Assembly (NCBI GenBank): GCA_003574785.1
Contig: QORU01000009.1
Span: forward strand, 277,491 to 341,490
Direction of reading: 5' to 3'
Origin: Taklimakanibacter deserti
Lineage (GTDB): Bacteria > Pseudomonadota > Alphaproteobacteria > Rhizobiales > Aestuariivirgaceae
DNA: 64,000 nt
The notes beneath the pieces are model-generated. The model was given only the letters and a program-made list of their open reading frames with translations. It had not been told where the DNA came from and ran no database searches. The translations under genes were made by a program, and so were the position numbers. Within the stretch, counting starts at the first letter, position 1. Each line of letters starts with the position of its first letter. Shown piece by piece: positions 41,719 to 52,515 of the stretch.

Positions 41719-41734
41719 TGGCATGTCAATTGCT
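41719..41734 (+). promoter_or_regulatory. Predicted sigma-54 promoter of the aldehyde dehydrogenase/flavin reductase genes
   Basis: TGGCATGTCAATTGCT matches the -24/-12 consensus with one change (T for C at the sixth base) and has GG and GC exactly 10 bases apart. Transcription would start near 41745, about 30 bases before the TTG start at 41775. Confidence 0.72.
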
Positions 41735-41774
41735 GAAGGAGCTGAAGGCATTGCGCAGCGAAGCGGAGGAACCG

Positions 41775-43211
41775 TTGAACTATCCGGACACACGACTCTT
41801 CATCAATGGCGAATGGTGCGACAGCTCGGATCGGCGCACCATTGCCGTGACGAACCCGGCAACCGGCGACGTCATCGGTGCTGTTTCCCATGCATCCATC
41901 GGCGATCTTGAAAGGGCTGTTGCCGCCGCAGCCGCCGGGTTCATCGTCTGGGCGAAGACTTCGGCATTCGAACGGTACAAGGTCCTGCGCAAGGCCGCGG
42001 CACTGCTGCGCGAAAGGCTCGAAGACGCAGCCCGCCTGTTGACGACGGATGAAGGCAAGCCGCTGGCGGAATCGCGGCTTGAGGTCGGCTCATCCGCCGA
42101 CCTGATCGACTGGTTTGCCGAAGAGGGCCGGCGGACCTATGGCCGAACCATTCCCGCCCGCTCCTGCAGCGTGCAGCAAGTCACGATAAAGGATCCGGTA
42201 GGTCCGAGCGTCGGCTTCACGCCCTGGAATTTTCCCATGAGCCAGATCGTGCGCAAACTCGGTCCGGCACTGGCCGCGGGCTGCTCCATTATCGTCAAAG
42301 GTCCGGAAGAGGCGCCAGCCGCGCCAGCCGTCCTTTTTCGCTGTTTGCAGGAGGCCGGACTGCCTGCAGGCGTCGCCAACCTGGTCTTCGGCACGCCAGC
42401 GGAAATTTCACAGTTCCTCATTCCGCATCCCGCGGTCCGCAAAATCTCTTTCACGGGATCCGTCCCGGTCGGCAAGCAGCTCGCAAGCCTGGCCGGCCTC
42501 CATATGAAGCGCGTGACGATGGAATTGGGCGGGCACGCGCCGGTCATCATCGCCGATGATGCCAATATCGAAGCAGCGACCACAGCGCTTGTCGGCGCCA
42601 AGTTCAGGAATGCCGGCCAGGTCTGCATCTCGCCGACCCGCTTCCTCATCCAGTCGCGGGTGCATGACCAGTTCGTCGAGACCTATCTGAAAAAGGTCGA
42701 GGCGTTGAAAGTAGGGGACGGCCTCGCCGAAGGAACGCAAATGGGACCGCTGATCAGCGAGCGGCGCAGGGCAGCGGTCGAAGCGCTGATCGAGGATGCG
42801 ACCGCAAAGGGAGCAAACGTCGCAACGGGCGGAAAACGCATCGGCAATACGGGGTATTTCTTTGCGCCGACGGTCGTCACCGAAGTCACAAGCCGCATGC
42901 GGGCCATGAATGAAGAGCCGTTTGGCCCGGTGGCCTGGATCAGGTCCTTCGTGGATCTCGACGAAGCCATCGAGGAAGCGAGCCGGCTGCCCTTCGGCCT
43001 CGGCTCCTATGCCTGGACGACGAGTGCCGCGACGGTCCGACGCCTTGCCCAGGGCATCCAGGCCGGCATGCTGACCATCAATCACATCGGTCTGGGCTTG
43101 CCGGAAACACCCTATGGCGGGGTGAAGGACTCGGGCCACGGCTATGAAGGCGGGAGCGAAGCCCTCGAGGCCTATCTGACCACGCGCTTCATCACGATGG
43201 ACGCGATCTAA
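41775..43211 (+). CDS. NAD(P)-dependent aldehyde dehydrogenase (TTG start)
   Basis: A 478-residue ALDH from a TTG at 41775 with GGAGG 5 bases upstream. The frame is open upstream to 41730, but that part lies across the sigma-54 promoter and its predicted transcript start, so the shorter protein is right. Motifs: VGFTPWNFPMSQIVRKLGPALAAGC (about 137-161), SIIVKGPEEAP with the NADP lysine but KGP instead of the usual KPA, FTGSVPVGK (about 227), the base Glu in MELGGHAPVII (about 250), catalytic Cys in NAGQVCISPTRF (about 284) and EEPFGPV (about 383). It would oxidise the aldehyde made by the GMC or DAO enzyme. It heads a two-gene operon with the flavin reductase gene. Confidence 0.93.
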   Translation: MNYPDTRLFINGEWCDSSDRRTIAVTNPATGDVIGAVSHASIGDLERAVAAAAAGFIVWAKTSAFERYKVLRKAAALLRERLEDAARLLTTDEGKPLAESRLEVGSSADLIDWFAEEGRRTYGRTIPARSCSVQQVTIKDPVGPSVGFTPWNFPMSQIVRKLGPALAAGCSIIVKGPEEAPAAPAVLFRCLQEAGLPAGVANLVFGTPAEISQFLIPHPAVRKISFTGSVPVGKQLASLAGLHMKRVTMELGGHAPVIIADDANIEAATTALVGAKFRNAGQVCISPTRFLIQSRVHDQFVETYLKKVEALKVGDGLAEGTQMGPLISERRRAAVEALIEDATAKGANVATGGKRIGNTGYFFAPTVVTEVTSRMRAMNEEPFGPVAWIRSFVDLDEAIEEASRLPFGLGSYAWTTSAATVRRLAQGIQAGMLTINHIGLGLPETPYGGVKDSGHGYEGGSEALEAYLTTRFITMDAI

Positions 43212-43229
43212 CTCAAAGAGGGCATTGCC

Positions 43230-43733
43230 ATGATCAGGTCGGACGACTTCAGGGAAGCGATGCAGCGTTTTGCCGGGCCAGTGACGGCGATCACGACGAT
43301 CGAGGATGGGGTGCCGAGCGGCCTCATGGCGACGGCGGTGTGCAGTCTCTCCGCGGATCCGCCGTCACTCATCGTCTGTATCAACAAGAGCGCCTCTGCC
43401 CATGATGTCATCATGCGGCAGGGATTTCTCGGAGTCTCCGTCATCCCGGACACGCTCTTGGCCTTTGCGGATCACTTCGCCCGGGCGAAGGGCGCGGACC
43501 GGTTCGAGGGCGCGCTGTGGAGTTTTCAGGAAACCGGTGCGCCGCTTCTCGCCGGCGCATCCGTCGCCTTCGACTGCCGCATCTCGGCGACCCATGACGG
43601 GTTCAGCCACACCATCGTCGTGGCCATGATCCATGACATCCTTCTTCCCAACAAGAACGCGGATCGCTGCTTGCTCTGGCATCGCAAAGGCTTTGTAAGC
43701 CTGTCAGCGCAGCCAGCTTCACAGGAAGAGTGA
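43230..43733 (+). CDS. Flavin reductase family protein
   Basis: A 167-residue flavin reductase-like protein (FMN-binding split barrel): FAGPVTAITTIEDGVPSGLMATAVCSLSADPPSLIVCINKSASAHDVI (about 14-61) with the T-A-x-S/A-x-x-S/C motif, and DCRISATHDGFSHTIVVAMIHDI (about 113-135) with the H that contacts NADH. It would supply reduced FMN/FAD to a partner monooxygenase. The luciferase-like protein at 31270-32376 is the natural partner: no other two-component oxygenase is present and both genes follow sigma-54 promoters with the same dyad. It is 18 bases after the aldehyde dehydrogenase gene (AAAGAGGG before the ATG). Confidence 0.92.
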   Translation: MIRSDDFREAMQRFAGPVTAITTIEDGVPSGLMATAVCSLSADPPSLIVCINKSASAHDVIMRQGFLGVSVIPDTLLAFADHFARAKGADRFEGALWSFQETGAPLLAGASVAFDCRISATHDGFSHTIVVAMIHDILLPNKNADRCLLWHRKGFVSLSAQPASQEE

Positions 43734-43747
43734 CTTGGGAATATCCA

Positions 43748-45388
43748 TTATCGTGTTCCGCGGTCGAAGGTCGCGGCTGTCACCCCTCGCTGCCTGAGCT
43801 CGCTTCGCGCGATCTTCTCCGTCGGGGTTCGGGGAAGCAGCGTGTCGGTGATCTCGATATAGCGCGGGATCATGTGGCGGGGCGCCAGCTCGGCGAAATG
43901 CGCCAGCAGATCGGCCGGTTCCATCGTCGATCCCCCTTCACGGACCGCCACGACCATGATGTCCTCTTCGGTGAGCTCCGAGGGGATGCCGAAAGCGGCG
44001 CTTTCCACGATATCGGGATGCTTTTCGGCGATGCTTTCGAGCTCATAGGCCGAAATGTTCTCGCCGCGGCGCCGGATCGCTTCATTCAGACGGTGCTTGA
44101 AATAGAGCCATCCGTCCTCGTCCATGAGGCCCGCATCGCCGGAATGATACCAGAGGTTTCTCAGGGTCTGCACCGTCTTGGCCTCGGCGCGGTAGTAGCC
44201 CGAAAACATCGACCAGCTCTTCTTCGGGCGCGCGACGATCTCACCGACCGTGCCGGGCGCTAGCTGCCGGTCGGTCGCATCGACGATCGCGACTTCCCAA
44301 TCGGGAGCAACCCGGCCGCAGGATCCCGGCCGTGACTCATCGACCGTGTCATAGGTCACGAAGCTGGTCTCCGTCTGCCCGTAGCCCGTGACCAGCTTGA
44401 TGCCGAAGCGCTGCTCGAAAGCCTCCTTCTCCGGCACCATGGGAATGCATTGGCACACCCGGACCGGATTGTCCCGATCGCGCTCTGAGGCCGGCTGGCG
44501 CATGAGTATGACCGCCATTGCGCCCAGGAGATTGGTCGCGGTCGCGCCGCTCAAGCGAAGCTGATCCCAGAATCGCGAAGCGCTGAAGCCGTCCACCAAT
44601 GTCGCCTGGGTGCCATAGACGAGCGGCATATAGACACCGAACATCTGAGCGTCGGTGTGGAAGAGCGGCAAAGACGTGAAGTAGCTGTCGCGCTCCGTAT
44701 AGCCCAGGTTGCGGGCCATCGCGACAACCCAGGAATAACAGTGGTGATGGGACATGAGCGCGCCTTTGGCCGGCCCGGTCGTCCCCGACGTGTAGAGAAT
44801 GGCCATCGGATCGCTGTAATGAACGTCAGCCGGAACGGGGTCGATCTCAGGGCCGAGGCATTCCTCGAATGCAACGATCCGATCGATCGTGATGCCGGCG
44901 GCTCTCGCTTCCTTGGGATCAGCGCCGACGAGGATAAGCGTCCTGATGCCAGGCAAATTGCCTTGCCCCTTGGCGATCTCGCCGAGCCCGCTCGCATCGG
45001 CGATGAGGATCTCCGCGCCGCAATTGTTCAGGTTGTGACACAGAAGGTCGCCTTTCAAGGCCGGGTTGCTCGGAACCTCGATCGCCCCCAGGATGGAAGC
45101 GGCAAACCACACTGCCACGAACTCGAAGCAATTCGGCAAAAGGATCGCGACCCGGTCGGAGCGGCGCACGCCCAACCTGTAAAGACCGCCGGCGAGCTTG
45201 CGCGAGAGTGTCAGGACCTCCTCGAAGCTTGCCGATCTGCCTGAGATGTTGAGGAAGTCCTTTGCCCCAAGCCGTTCGGCCTGGCGCAACAGTATTCTGG
45301 GCAGCACCCGGCTCTCGATATCGTTGTCGCTCATGCCGGGAATATCGGAGATAGTAGTCGCGAGTCGATACAGCATGAGTGTTTTCAA
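43748..45388 (-). CDS. ATP-dependent acyl-CoA ligase (AMP-forming)
   Basis: A 546-residue AMP-binding ligase of the fatty-acyl/CaiC-like type. P-loop ILYTSGTTGPAKGALMSHH (about 197-215), GYGQTET (about 337), YHSGDAGLMDEDGW (about 415), RRRGENISAYELE (about 438) and the C-terminal catalytic Lys in PRTPTEKIARSEL (about 526). It would activate a short or hydroxy carboxylic acid to its CoA ester. In this operon that could be 2-hydroxyisobutyrate, feeding the mutase. The frame can start at TTG 45388, overlapping the upstream stop (TTGA) with AAGGA 5 bases ahead, or at ATG 45376 or 45334. I kept the coupled start. It is the last gene of the dgdA-led operon. Confidence 0.88.
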   Translation of the reverse strand: MKTLMLYRLATTISDIPGMSDNDIESRVLPRILLRQAERLGAKDFLNISGRSASFEEVLTLSRKLAGGLYRLGVRRSDRVAILLPNCFEFVAVWFAASILGAIEVPSNPALKGDLLCHNLNNCGAEILIADASGLGEIAKGQGNLPGIRTLILVGADPKEARAAGITIDRIVAFEECLGPEIDPVPADVHYSDPMAILYTSGTTGPAKGALMSHHHCYSWVVAMARNLGYTERDSYFTSLPLFHTDAQMFGVYMPLVYGTQATLVDGFSASRFWDQLRLSGATATNLLGAMAVILMRQPASERDRDNPVRVCQCIPMVPEKEAFEQRFGIKLVTGYGQTETSFVTYDTVDESRPGSCGRVAPDWEVAIVDATDRQLAPGTVGEIVARPKKSWSMFSGYYRAEAKTVQTLRNLWYHSGDAGLMDEDGWLYFKHRLNEAIRRRGENISAYELESIAEKHPDIVESAAFGIPSELTEEDIMVVAVREGGSTMEPADLLAHFAELAPRHMIPRYIEITDTLLPRTPTEKIARSELRQRGVTAATFDRGTR

Positions 45389-46134
45389 AATTCCTTTGCC
45401 CGCGCCTGTGCTTCGGGCGACAGAAAGCCACGGACGGTCGCCTTGGTTTCGAGCGCCATGGCGTCGGCGAGGGAAGAGTGGAAGCCTTCATTGATCGCTT
45501 GTTTCATGTCGGCCACGGCACCGGCGGGGCGCTCGGCGATCAGACGGCTGAGCTTCTGCGCTTCGCCCAGCAATTCAGCCTCGGGGACGATCCGCCATGC
45601 GATGCCGACCTCGAGCGCCTTCTTCGCATCGTGACGCTCTCCGAGGATCATCAATTCCTTGGCGACCTGCGGACCCGCCTGCTTGGTCAGAAGCGCCGTC
45701 ACGCCGCCGGTGACGAACAGGCCATAGGTCACTTCGGGAAAAAACCATCGCGTATTGTCGGCAAACAAGGTGAAGTCGCAATTGATGGCCCATTCGAGCG
45801 CGCCGCCGACACACCAGCCATGCACCGCCGCGATGATGACTTTCCGGGACTGCATGATCTGCAGGGTGACCCGCTGAATGGCGTCGACCCAGGCCTGGGT
45901 CGCCTCTTCCGATGCGGTCTGCGCATCGAGATCCTTCAGGTCGTCACCCGAGCAGAAGGCCCTGCCTTCACCATGGATGATGACGACCCGCGCCTTTTCG
46001 TCTGCTTCCGCCGCATCGAGGGAGCGGGACAGCTCTTCGACGAGCTCCTTGTTCATGGCATTCAAGCGCTCGGGCCGGTTCAGCCTGATCCAGACAACAG
46101 GCCCGTCGTGGCGCGCGATGACGGCTTTCGGCAT
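45385..46134 (-). CDS. Enoyl-CoA hydratase/isomerase family protein
   Basis: A 249-residue crotonase-fold protein: LNRPERLNAMNKEL (about 18-31), the oxyanion-hole segment GEGRAFCSGDDLKDL (about 50-64), and VHGWCVGGALEWAINCDFTLFADNTRWFFPEVTYGLFVTGG (about 104-144). One catalytic Glu (the E of FFPEV) is present; the second position of classical hydratases, near GLFVTGGV, is not an acid, so the exact reaction (isomerisation, dehydration or hydrolysis) is uncertain. It lies between the ligase and mutase genes and could process the 3-hydroxyacyl- or enoyl-CoA product. It starts 10 bases after the mutase stop. Confidence 0.9.
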   Translation of the reverse strand: MPKAVIARHDGPVVWIRLNRPERLNAMNKELVEELSRSLDAAEADEKARVVIIHGEGRAFCSGDDLKDLDAQTASEEATQAWVDAIQRVTLQIMQSRKVIIAAVHGWCVGGALEWAINCDFTLFADNTRWFFPEVTYGLFVTGGVTALLTKQAGPQVAKELMILGERHDAKKALEVGIAWRIVPEAELLGEAQKLSRLIAERPAGAVADMKQAINEGFHSSLADAMALETKATVRGFLSPEAQARAKEF

Positions 46135-46144
46135 GGAGATTTCC

Positions 46145-47832
46145 TCAGACGATCAAAGGTTCTTTGTATGCGCCCCAGACATCGCGGAGCGCGCCGCAGA
46201 TCTCGCCAAGGCTCGCTCTCGCCTTCACGAGCTCGATAGTCTTGGGCAGCAAGTTGACATCGTCGGACCGGGCCTCGAGCTTAAGCTCATTCAAAAGCGC
46301 CTCGACCCGCCGGTTGTCCCGATTGGCGCGCACCTTCTTCAATCGCTCGATCTGGAGCGCGGTGCATTGCTCATCATAGGGATGGATATCGACATCCGCC
46401 TTGTCGCTCTGAGCATCGACATGGCGATTGACCCCGACAGAAACCTTCTCGCCGCTGTCGATCTTCCTGAAGGTCGCATAGGCGGAGTCGGCCAGCTCCT
46501 GCTGGAACCAGCCTTCCTCCACCAGTTTGACCGCGCCGCCGCGTCCGTCGACCTCGTCGAGCACCTTCCAGATGGCCTGCTCCATGTCGGAGGTCAGGCG
46601 CTCGACGAAATAGGAGCCGCCGAGCGGGTCGATGACCGATGTCACGTTGATTTCATCGCGAATGATCTGCTGGGTCCGGATGGCGAGCTTCATCGCTTCC
46701 TCGGTCGGTATGGCGAAAGCCTCGTCCAGGCCATTGGTGTGCATGCTCTGGCAGCCGCCAAGGACCGCCCCCAAGGCCTGGATCGCGGTGCGCATCAAGT
46801 TGTTCTGGTGCTCGACCTTCGTCAGGCTCATCGCCGCGGTCTGGACATGCACCCGAAGCCGCATCGATTCCGGCTTCCTGGCCTTGAAGCGCTGCGCCAT
46901 GATCTTGGCGTAGATGCGCCTGGCCGCGCGGAACTTGCAGATCTGCTCGAAGAAGTCCTGATGGCTGATGAAGAAGAAGGACAGCCGCGGCGCGAAATCG
47001 TCGATGTCCATGCCGGCGGCGATGACTTCCTCGCAATAGGCGATGGTGAAAGCCAGGATGAAGGCGACTTCCTGGATCGCATTTCCGCCGACGTCGGAGA
47101 GGTGATAGCCGCTCAGGCTGATCGGATTGATCTTCGGGGTCGTCCTGGTGCTGTGGACGATCAGGTCGCGCAGCAGCCTGACGGCGGGCCGCACCGGATA
47201 GATCCATTCCTTCTGGGCGACATATTCCTTCAACGGATCCGCCTGCAAGGTCCCGGCGATCTTCCGCAGGTCGCAGCCGCGCTCCTCGGCCACGGCGACG
47301 AACATCGAATAGATCACCCAGGCCGATGGGTTGATGGTCAGGGAAACCGAGATTTTTTCGAGATCGATACCGTCGAAAAGGCGGTCGATGTCCTCGATGG
47401 TGTCGATGGCGACACCGACACGGCCCACCTCGCCGAAAGCCATCGGATCATCGGAATCGAGGCCGAGTAGGGTCGGCAGATCGAAATCGGTCGACAGTCC
47501 GGTCTGGCCGGCGTTGATCATGTACTTGTAGCGCTGGTTCGTCGCTTCGGGATTGCCGAAGCCCGCAACCTGCCGGATGGTCCACGGCCGCCCGCGATAC
47601 ATCGTGGGATAGACACCGCGGGTGAAGGGATAGGCGCCAGGAAGCCCCAGATCGTCCTCAGGGATATCCGCGACATCGGCGGCGGTATAGACCCGCTTGA
47701 GCGGAAGGCCGCAATCCGTCTGGTATTCGGACCGCTCCTCCGGCCTGGTCTTCAGCGCGGCGGCAAGCTCGTTCCTTTCCCACTCGGCCTCGTTTGCCCG
47801 AAGGCGCTGGAGCGCTTGCTCAGAGAACAGTT

Positions 47833-47836
<4 letters not shown>
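46145..47836 (-). CDS. hcmA: B12-dependent acyl-CoA mutase, large subunit (2-hydroxyisobutyryl-CoA mutase-like)
   Basis: A 563-residue single-domain (large) mutase subunit; length suits HcmA/IcmA, not the about 700-residue fused methylmalonyl-CoA mutase. Substrate-pocket positions: RQVAGF has Val90 where methylmalonyl-CoA mutase has Tyr and 2-hydroxyisobutyryl-CoA mutase has Ile; GLSTDFDLP has Asp117, which I recall as the hallmark of 2-hydroxyisobutyryl-CoA mutase; and VAQKEW has Gln208 where methylmalonyl-CoA mutase has Arg. The numbering falls on the same residues as in HcmA. It should convert 2-hydroxyisobutyryl-CoA to 3-hydroxybutyryl-CoA with adenosylcobalamin. It overlaps the small-subunit gene by 4 bases (ATGA). 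A methylmalonyl role is unlikely; a MeaB-type chaperone gene is not present. Confidence 0.87.
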
Positions 47837-49603
<1,767 letters not shown>

Positions 49604-49632
49604 TTATCGGCTGGCCTGGTCTCAGTAAAATT

Positions 49633-49648
49633 GATAGTATTTGGTATC
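49633..49648. promoter_or_regulatory. Dyad GATA-N8-TATC in the dgdA-dgdR intergenic region
   Basis: The gap between dgdA (49594) and the LysR gene (49668) is A+T-rich and contains GATA-N8-TATC, a LysR-type T-N11-A dyad candidate. It lies about 40 bases upstream of the dgdA start and 20 bases upstream of the regulator start, so it could serve both promoters. Confidence 0.45.
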
Positions 49649-49667
49649 GGATATAAGTTAAATTGAT

Positions 49668-50525
49668 ATGCAGCCACCCATCGACCTCAGGCTTCTGGTC
49701 ACTTTCGTCCATGCCGCGCATTCCGGATCGCTGAGCGCGACGGCGGTCCAGGTCGGACGAACCCAATCGGCAGTCACCATGCAAATGCAGCGGCTCGAGG
49801 AGATCGTCGGCCAAAGTCTCCTGCATCGCAGCGGGAGCGGGGTTCGGCTCACCGGGGGAGGGGAGCGATTCCTGGCCTATGCCGAGCGCATCCTGAAAAT
49901 CCATGACGAGGCCTTGTCGGCGTTCTCCAACCGCGGATTGCGCGGGTCGCTGATCTTCGGCTCGCCTGAGGATTATCTGATCGCGTTCTTCCCGACTCTG
50001 CTGAAGACCTTCGGCGCCATCCATCCCGATGTCGAAATCAAGGTCGTATCGGCGCCGACGGTCGAGCTCCTGACTCTGTTGGCGTCCCGGCAGATCGACC
50101 TTGCGCTCATCTCCACGCTGAATCTCGCCGATCCGAGGGGTGTGGTGCGTGCGGAGTCGCTGGTCTGGGTCGGCAGCAAGCCCACTCTCGAGCTTCACGG
50201 CTTCGGCGATACCGTGCCCTTGGCCTTGCCGGCGTCGAATGCGATGGACCATCGCGCGGCCTGCGATGCCATGGACCGCGCCAGGATGAAATATAAAATC
50301 TCCTATGCGAGCAACAGTATTGCGGGACTGGTCGGGGTCGCGCGGTCGGGTCTCGCGATCAGCGTCATGACCCAAGAAGCGGTTCCATCCGATCTTTTCA
50401 TCCTCGACAAGCCCCTGCCGGGCCTGCCGCGCCTGGGTGTCCTGATCGCCATCGCCCAGCCCGAACCGTCGCCGGCGATCGACGCATTTGCCGATCACAT
50501 TCGCCGGGTTCTTCCCACGCTCTGA
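49668..50525 (+). CDS. dgdR: LysR-family regulator (DgdR-like)
   Basis: A 285-residue LysR-type regulator. N-terminal winged helix-turn-helix: LRLLVTFVHAAHSGSLSATAVQVGRTQSAVTMQMQRLEE (about 6-44); effector domain from about 90 with LRGSLIFGSPEDYLIAFFP, and a late SNSIAGLVGVARSGLAISVM (about 207-226). It is divergent from the dialkylglycine decarboxylase gene with 73 bases between the starts, the same arrangement as Burkholderia dgdR-dgdA, where DgdR represses and responds to 2-methylalanine. I infer the same role here: control of the dgdA-hcmBA-ligase operon. Confidence 0.9.
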   Translation: MQPPIDLRLLVTFVHAAHSGSLSATAVQVGRTQSAVTMQMQRLEEIVGQSLLHRSGSGVRLTGGGERFLAYAERILKIHDEALSAFSNRGLRGSLIFGSPEDYLIAFFPTLLKTFGAIHPDVEIKVVSAPTVELLTLLASRQIDLALISTLNLADPRGVVRAESLVWVGSKPTLELHGFGDTVPLALPASNAMDHRAACDAMDRARMKYKISYASNSIAGLVGVARSGLAISVMTQEAVPSDLFILDKPLPGLPRLGVLIAIAQPEPSPAIDAFADHIRRVLPTL

Positions 50526-50674
50526 AGTGTGCATTGGCGCGTGAGCGCGTGACGAATGCCCCGAGTGGCAAACAACGGATCGAGATTGCTGAAACGGCTC
50601 TCGCCGGCCATCAAATGCCACCAAAGTCGCAGTGATCTACCGTAGCGTAACCATCGGTTTTTCCACTGGATTCT

Positions 50675-50703
50675 GTGGACTTAGATGCCAATGCTGCTAT
50701 ACT
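50675..50703 (+). promoter_or_regulatory. Predicted promoter of the pqq operon
   Basis: A good -10 box TATACT (50698-50703), preceded by TGC for an extended -10, with a weak -35 GTGGAC (50675-50680) at 17-base spacing. The transcript would start near 50710, about 48 bases before pqqA. Confidence 0.4.
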
Positions 50704-50757
50704 CGCGGATGTAGAAAATGGAACGCCAGCCACGGCGGGTTTGCGATGGAGGACACC

Positions 50758-50835
50758 ATGAAGTGGGTGAAACCGACTATCGAAGAAGTGTGCATTGGTC
50801 TGGAAATCAACGACTACTTCCCGGCCGAACTCTGA
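50758..50835 (+). CDS. pqqA: PQQ precursor peptide PqqA
   Basis: A 25-residue peptide starting at ATG 50758 with GGAGG 5 bases upstream; an upstream in-frame ATG (50746) would add 4 residues. It ends in CIGLEINDYFPAEL, holding the essential Glu and Tyr spaced E-x3-Y (LEINDY), which PqqE cross-links to build PQQ. It is the first gene of the pqq operon, followed by pqqB after 37 bases. PqqA-family peptides are 22-40 residues, so this length is normal. Confidence 0.95.
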   Translation: MKWVKPTIEEVCIGLEINDYFPAEL

Positions 50836-50872
50836 TCTTCGAATGTGATCGCGGCGCTCGAGTCATCCTGTG

Positions 50873-51781
50873 ATGGCTCGGGTGCGGATCATCGTGCTGG
50901 GTTCAGCGGCGGGCGGAGGTTTCCCGCAATGGAACTGCGGCTGCGAGGCATGTGCCCTGTTCTGGCAGGGTGACCCTCGGGTGCGAGCACGGACACAGTC
51001 CTCTGTCGCCGTGTCAGCCAGTGGCGAGAAATGGCTCTTGCTCAATTGCTCGCCGGATGTGCGGCTGCAGATCCTCCAGACACGTGCGCTTCACCCTCAA
51101 GGGACGAAACGGGGCTCACCGATCGAGGGGGTTTTTCTCACCAATGGCGATATCGATCACGTCGCCGGACTGCTGAGCCTTCGGGAAAGCCAGCCCTTTG
51201 TGATCTTTGGAACTACGGCTGTGCTTGCTGAAATCGGACGAAATCAAATCTTTGCCGCGGTCGATGAAAGCATCGTGCCGCGAAAGCGCGTCGAGCTCGA
51301 CAGACCTGTCGTCATGGCCGACGGGCTCACGATCGAACCCTTCACCGTCGCCGGCAAGGTTCCGCTCTATCGCGAATCCGATGCACCCGAGACTAAGGGC
51401 GAATGGCAATCGACGATCGGCCTCAAGATCTCCAAGGGAGAGACGCAGTTCTATTACATACCGGGATGCGCCGACATAGATCCGGCACTCCGCGCCCGGC
51501 TCAAGAATGCGCCGCTCGTCCTGTTCGACGGCACGCTCTGGCAGGATGACGAGATGATCCGGCAAGGCATCGGCAGCAAGACCGGCCGCCGGATGGGACA
51601 TGTGTCGATGTCGGGTCCTGAGGGCTCGATTGCAGGGCTCGGCGATCTCGGCATCCAACGCAAGGTGTTCATCCACATCAACAACAGCAATCCGGTTCTC
51701 ATCGACGGGACGCCCGAGCGGCGCCAGGCCGAGGCAGCCGGCTGGGAGATCGCCTATGATGGAATGGAGATCGAGCTGTGA
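50873..51781 (+). CDS. pqqB: PQQ biosynthesis protein PqqB
   Basis: A 302-residue metallo-beta-lactamase-fold protein; starts MARVRIIVLGSAAGGGFPQWNC (about 1-22) with CGCEACALFW nearby, and LTNGDIDHVAGLLSLRE (about 90-106), the DxDH-like metal motif. PqqB hydroxylates the tyrosine of the cross-linked Glu-Tyr precursor. GTG 50870 is another start candidate. The stop overlaps the PqqC start (GTGA). Cytosolic; essential to the pathway in most bacteria. Confidence 0.96.
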   Translation: MARVRIIVLGSAAGGGFPQWNCGCEACALFWQGDPRVRARTQSSVAVSASGEKWLLLNCSPDVRLQILQTRALHPQGTKRGSPIEGVFLTNGDIDHVAGLLSLRESQPFVIFGTTAVLAEIGRNQIFAAVDESIVPRKRVELDRPVVMADGLTIEPFTVAGKVPLYRESDAPETKGEWQSTIGLKISKGETQFYYIPGCADIDPALRARLKNAPLVLFDGTLWQDDEMIRQGIGSKTGRRMGHVSMSGPEGSIAGLGDLGIQRKVFIHINNSNPVLIDGTPERRQAEAAGWEIAYDGMEIEL

Positions 51782-52515
51782 CGACGTTGCTGAGCCCGGG
51801 CCAGCTTGAAGAGCATCTGCGCGCGATCGGCACCGAGCGCTATCACCACCTGCACCCGTTCCATGGGCTTCTGCATTCGGGAAAGCTCGACCGCGGCCAG
51901 GTCCAGGCCTGGGCGCTCAATCGCTACTACTATCAGAGCATGATCCCGGTGAAAGATGCGGCCATCATGGCGAGAATGGACGATCCGCAATTGCGGCGCA
52001 TCTGGCGCCAGCGTATCGTGGACCATGACGGCGAAGCTGAGAATGACGGCGGCATGGTGCGCTGGCTGGCGCTCACCGATGGGCTGGGCCTCAGTCAAAA
52101 CTATGTCACCTCGACCCGCGGCATCCTTCCGGCAACGCGGTTCGCGGTCGACGCCTATGTCCATTTCGTGCGCGAACGGAGCCTGCTCGAAGCGATCGCC
52201 TCATCGCTCACCGAGCTGTTCGCTCCGAGCATCATCGCCGAAAGAGTGAGCGGGATGCTGGCGAATTATGATTTCATTTCCAAAGAGACACTGGCCTATT
52301 TCGACAAGCGCCTGACCCAGGCCCCGCGCGATGCGGATTTCGCTCTCAATTATGTGAAATCACATGCGCGCCGGCCCGACCAGCAGGATGCCGTTCTCGC
52401 CGCTCTCAAATTCAAGTGCGAGGTGTTGTGGGTGCAGCTCGACGCGCTGCATCACGCTTATGTCGAGCCGGGTCATGTCCCGCCCGGCGCCTTCAAGCCG
52501 GAGGCTTCATCATGA
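51778..52515 (+). CDS. pqqC: Pyrroloquinoline-quinone synthase PqqC
   Basis: A 245-residue helical oxidase (GTG start overlapping the pqqB stop). Family sequence: RYHHLHPFHGLLHSGKLDRGQVQAWALNRYYYQSMIPVKDAAIM (about 20-63), then DGLGLSQNYVTSTRGILPATRFAVDAYVHFV (about 101-131), YDFISKETLAYFDKRLTQAPRDADFAL (about 164-190). It catalyses the last step, ring closure and eight-electron oxidation of AHQQ to PQQ, without a metal. Its stop overlaps the pqqD start (ATGA). Confidence 0.97.
   Translation: MTTLLSPGQLEEHLRAIGTERYHHLHPFHGLLHSGKLDRGQVQAWALNRYYYQSMIPVKDAAIMARMDDPQLRRIWRQRIVDHDGEAENDGGMVRWLALTDGLGLSQNYVTSTRGILPATRFAVDAYVHFVRERSLLEAIASSLTELFAPSIIAERVSGMLANYDFISKETLAYFDKRLTQAPRDADFALNYVKSHARRPDQQDAVLAALKFKCEVLWVQLDALHHAYVEPGHVPPGAFKPEASS

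Noticed and set aside
45878..47470. 530-codon open frame opposite the mutase gene
   Set aside because: Antisense shadow; the opposite strand has the full mutase with all family motifs.
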